Shown here piece after piece: positions 61,610 through 64,000 of a stretch of DNA of 64,000 bases (within the stretch, counting starts at the first letter, position 1; every line of letters starts with the position of its first letter). Location of the stretch: contig SSNP01000010.1 in assembly GCA_006937955.1 (NCBI GenBank), positions 4,910,697 to 4,974,696 on the forward strand, given 5' to 3'. Made by a program: the position numbers and the translations under genes. Origin of the DNA: Pachypanchax playfairii. Lineage: Eukaryota > Chordata > Actinopteri > Cyprinodontiformes > Aplocheilidae. Under the pieces are notes generated by a model. It was not told where the DNA came from and did no database searches. It worked only from the letters and a program-made list of their open reading frames with translations.

Positions 61610-62086
61610 AGCAGAACTAAGTAAGTTTTGCTCTCGCTCTCCCCCTACTGGTCCCCTGTGAAAGCTCACTGTCGTAACGTTCCCCCGCCGCCGCCGCAGA
61701 CCCCCCCTCACCCCCTCCACCCCGCCGCCGCCCCCCCAACAACAACGCGCAGAGAACGCTTTTGCAAGAAGAAAGATAAACAAAACCAAGAAAATGTCTT
61801 GACAGGTGAGTATTATTGTCATCTTTGCGCTCCTAAGGGTGGCGTTGCTAACAACGGCAAGGGCTTCATGCTTGTATTTATGTACGTGAGTGTGAGTGCC
61901 GTAAAGCAGGTTTGTTCTCGCGAGATTAGTCGGGTCCGATCCACTGAAAGTTGCATGTGCTGCTTTCAGGACACAGACCCCGGAGGGAGGAGAGGGACCC
62001 ACGAATCACCCCGCCAAGTCCTTGTTTACCCCCACAGGGACTCTAGAAAACATTTATTGAGGTGAAAAAACGTACTTAGTTCTGCT
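61610..62086 (-). mobile_element. Non-autonomous TIR DNA transposon (MITE-like), copy 2
   Basis: 477 bp, inverted relative to the copy at 45133, with the same ends (agcagaactaagtaag and tacttagttctgct). Here both flanks are TTAA, consistent with a TTAA target duplication. The interior holds the complementary CCG/C-run tract and, on the + strand, a consensus splice donor CAG|gtgagt at 61803-61811. Open frames on both strands are incidental. Confidence 0.88.
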
Positions 62087-62520
62087 TTAAATTAAATAGC
62101 AAGCACTGCTGACGCTTCAGGTGCGTCTGTGTGCAGTTATGAGTCACCTCCACTAGGTGGAGATGCAACACAACTGCAGGACAGTGACAGCAGAGTTCTG
62201 GATATTATTTAACCTCAAGTTTCCCCAAACTGCTGAGTACATCTGACCCCTTCATGGAGCATCCATCACGTCCTGACAGATCTCTGGGGAAGTTTGTGGC
62301 CTTGTAATGGTGAGGCAATAATCAGACAGCACTATGACAACACTATGTTTGTGATGTATTCGGTTTTTTATCCATTTTGACTAAATGAAGATGCTTTTCG
62401 TAGCCTATATTAAAAAAACGGTTAAATTGTATTTTAAATTGCACCTTTCTAATAAGTCACGTGGCCTCTCTGAATGCGCATGTTACAAAGTGATTTACAT
62501 AGAATAAAGCCGAGTAAAAC
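62087..62520. other. Sequence upstream of a candidate promoter
   Basis: No coding signal. Contains a short inverted repeat acctccactaggtggagat near 62146-62164. Confidence 0.5.
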
Positions 62521-62916
62521 AAAAGTTGGGATTAAGTTTTTCATAGAGCCACACCTTTGAACTCTTTGAGATGCAGCATATGTAGCCTACCTGGAGGATT
62601 GCTATGGCAACAGGTTACCAGTAGCGACAGGCTACTTCCGTTTCTGGCTTTCTGTGGCGGCGCGTCAGGAGGGGAGAGAGAGGGACCAAAAAAACACCAC
62701 AGCGGAACAGAGAAGGGTGAGGTCTGCCGGGCTCAGTCAGCATAGACAGAAACAAACTGCCACTGTGAGGCTTTTTTCTGCCATGAATTGAGGAGCTCTG
62801 CGGTCAGTGGGGACGCGTCTGTTCGGTGCTTCTATAACCGGAGAAACGGAGCCGTCGCATCCAGCAGAATGGAGACCTGCCGCTGAAGGAGACTCCGAAG
62901 CCAGTGATAACAACAG
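62521..62916 (+). promoter_or_regulatory. Candidate promoter and non-coding first exon of the next gene
   Basis: Clearly richer in G, C and CpG than its surroundings (ggcggcgcgtcagg, ggggacgcgtctg, ccggagaaacggagccgtcg). It has an RFX X-box at 62598-62611, an ETS-like acttccg at 62634-62640, and a donor CAACAG|gttagt at 62916/62917. ATGs inside (62782, 62869) reach stops within a few codons, so the exon would be 5' untranslated. The start of transcription is unknown and the gene cannot be named. Confidence 0.5.
62598..62611. promoter_or_regulatory. RFX-type X-box
   Basis: attgctatggcaac, whose reverse complement gttgccatagcaat fits the X-box half-site pair GTTGCCATAGCAAC with one mismatch at the end. 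X-boxes sit close to start sites of many ciliary genes and bind RFX factors. Confidence 0.65.
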
Positions 62917-64000
62917 GTTAGTGTTTCAGACTCAGTCACTTCCAGCTGCAGGCTGCGGATACGTTACAGCTTCAGCTGGGAAGATTTTTGGGCTTAAATG
63001 TGTGGTGATAAAAAAATATCAAATAACCAGTCAGATCAGTCAAAAATAAATAAATAAACCAATAAGACGTGATTTGAACGCATCCACGTGCACAGTGTGG
63101 AGTCCAGCTGTGGCTTGAGTCCAGCTGTGGCTTGTAGCCTGCTGGTAGCTTTGACATGTTCCATCTGCTTTATTTCCTCACTCATTTCCTATGAATCTCT
63201 TATAAATTGATGTATTTAAATGGCGACATGATTTTAGCTCTGAGTGTTATTGTGCGCGTGTTTATCACATGTGCACAATACATGCACGTTCATCTGTTAC
63301 TAAGGAAATCAAATCAGTTCATTTTTTAGGACTCGAAATCATTTCAGTACGGATCAAATTTGGATTTATACATTTATTCTAAGAACATGTTGAAGTTCCA
63401 GTCTTTCATTTCTTTAACACATCAAAAACACACCTAAATTAGAATATTCTGTTTTTCTGTTTCACTAGGTATGTTGGACAGCTTGGGTTTATACAAACAA
63501 TAGTTCTACTACAACAGAATCAGTATTGCTGAATTATCAATTAGAATAATATTGAAAAATAAATCCAATATTTGCATAAACTTTGTTCATTTTAGTATAT
63601 TTAGTGATACATATTTCGGTAGGCACCCTGTTATAATAAATCTGCATACAGTACATCATAAATCATTAATTGCTATTTTTTTCCTGTAATTATTGTAGTT
63701 TCTAAAAACATTTTATTTATAAATTAGTATAGGCTAAATTTAAAATTGAAATGACATTCAGTTGTTCTTTTTTTCATTTTCCTCCTCTGATTATCTCTGA
63801 AATTTTCACGGAGACGCCACATAAACTGAACATGGAGGTTGCTTCAGTTTCCTAAAATCACTTGTTTTCCAAAATCATCTCAGTGTTCCTGTTACACGCC
63901 ATTTATTGTCAGTTTCACCCCAGAGCCTGACACACCTTTATCTTTTCTCCTCCCCATGAAATCTTACTCGTCCATCCAGCCGTCTGTTGTCTTTGTGCAT
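62917..64000 (+). other. Presumed first intron of the next gene
   Basis: AT-rich with no exon recognised before the window ends. A 17-bp unit (agtccagctgtggcttg) is tandemly duplicated at 63101-63134. Confidence 0.45.

Overview
The window is vertebrate, almost certainly teleost, nuclear DNA. It is AT-rich, with GT-AG introns, microsatellites and teleost-type interspersed repeats. One gene dominates: a class 6 transmembrane semaphorin on the + strand whose last 14 core coding exons run from 221 to 39309. The 5' end (signal peptide and first part of the sema domain) lies upstream of the window. Joined exons give 930 visible residues without an internal stop, and every exon-exon phase matches. 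Residue-level comparison with remembered SEMA6A, 6B, 6C and 6D proteins points to SEMA6C. Supporting signatures are GQARCPF, GKFKEQR, PGSCAG, the tail block LPTPDSTPELP followed by NQNCNNAKE, and the tail element EVTSLDELL. The protein would be a plexin-A-type guidance ligand/receptor: sema beta-propeller, PSI module, short stalk, one membrane helix and a proline- and serine-rich cytoplasmic tail. 

Layout: 1-220 is the end of an intron. 221-11699 holds ten sema-domain exons. 16587-16664 is the PSI exon. 23856-24302 holds two stalk exons. 24303-37987 is a 13.7-kb intron that contains a convincing optional stalk exon at 28284-28439, with two in-frame donors and an open frame that continues past the second one. 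37988-39309 is the large last exon (membrane helix plus whole tail). A long 3' UTR follows, with candidate poly(A) signals near 41.48 kb and 42.94 kb and a 15-bp perfect hairpin at 40.63-40.68 kb. 

43-62.5 kb is an intergenic stretch with no gene I can support. It contains two inverted copies of a 480-bp terminal-inverted-repeat element (45.13 and 61.61 kb), two inverted copies of another short DNA-transposon-like element (47.50 and 50.74 kb), a hAT-like fragment, LINE and SINE remnants, and several non-repetitive TAAT-rich blocks that could be enhancers. At 62.5-62.9 kb a GC/CpG-richer block with an RFX-type X-box and a splice donor looks like the promoter and non-coding first exon of the next + strand gene, which continues beyond the window. 

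The most interesting points are the optional stalk exon, an in-frame 42-nt candidate cassette exon inside the sema domain, unusual substitutions at family-conserved positions (FFFSE, SITGS, DPYCIW), and (CA)n/(TG)n tracts at opposite ends of the intron after the PSI exon that could pair in the transcript.
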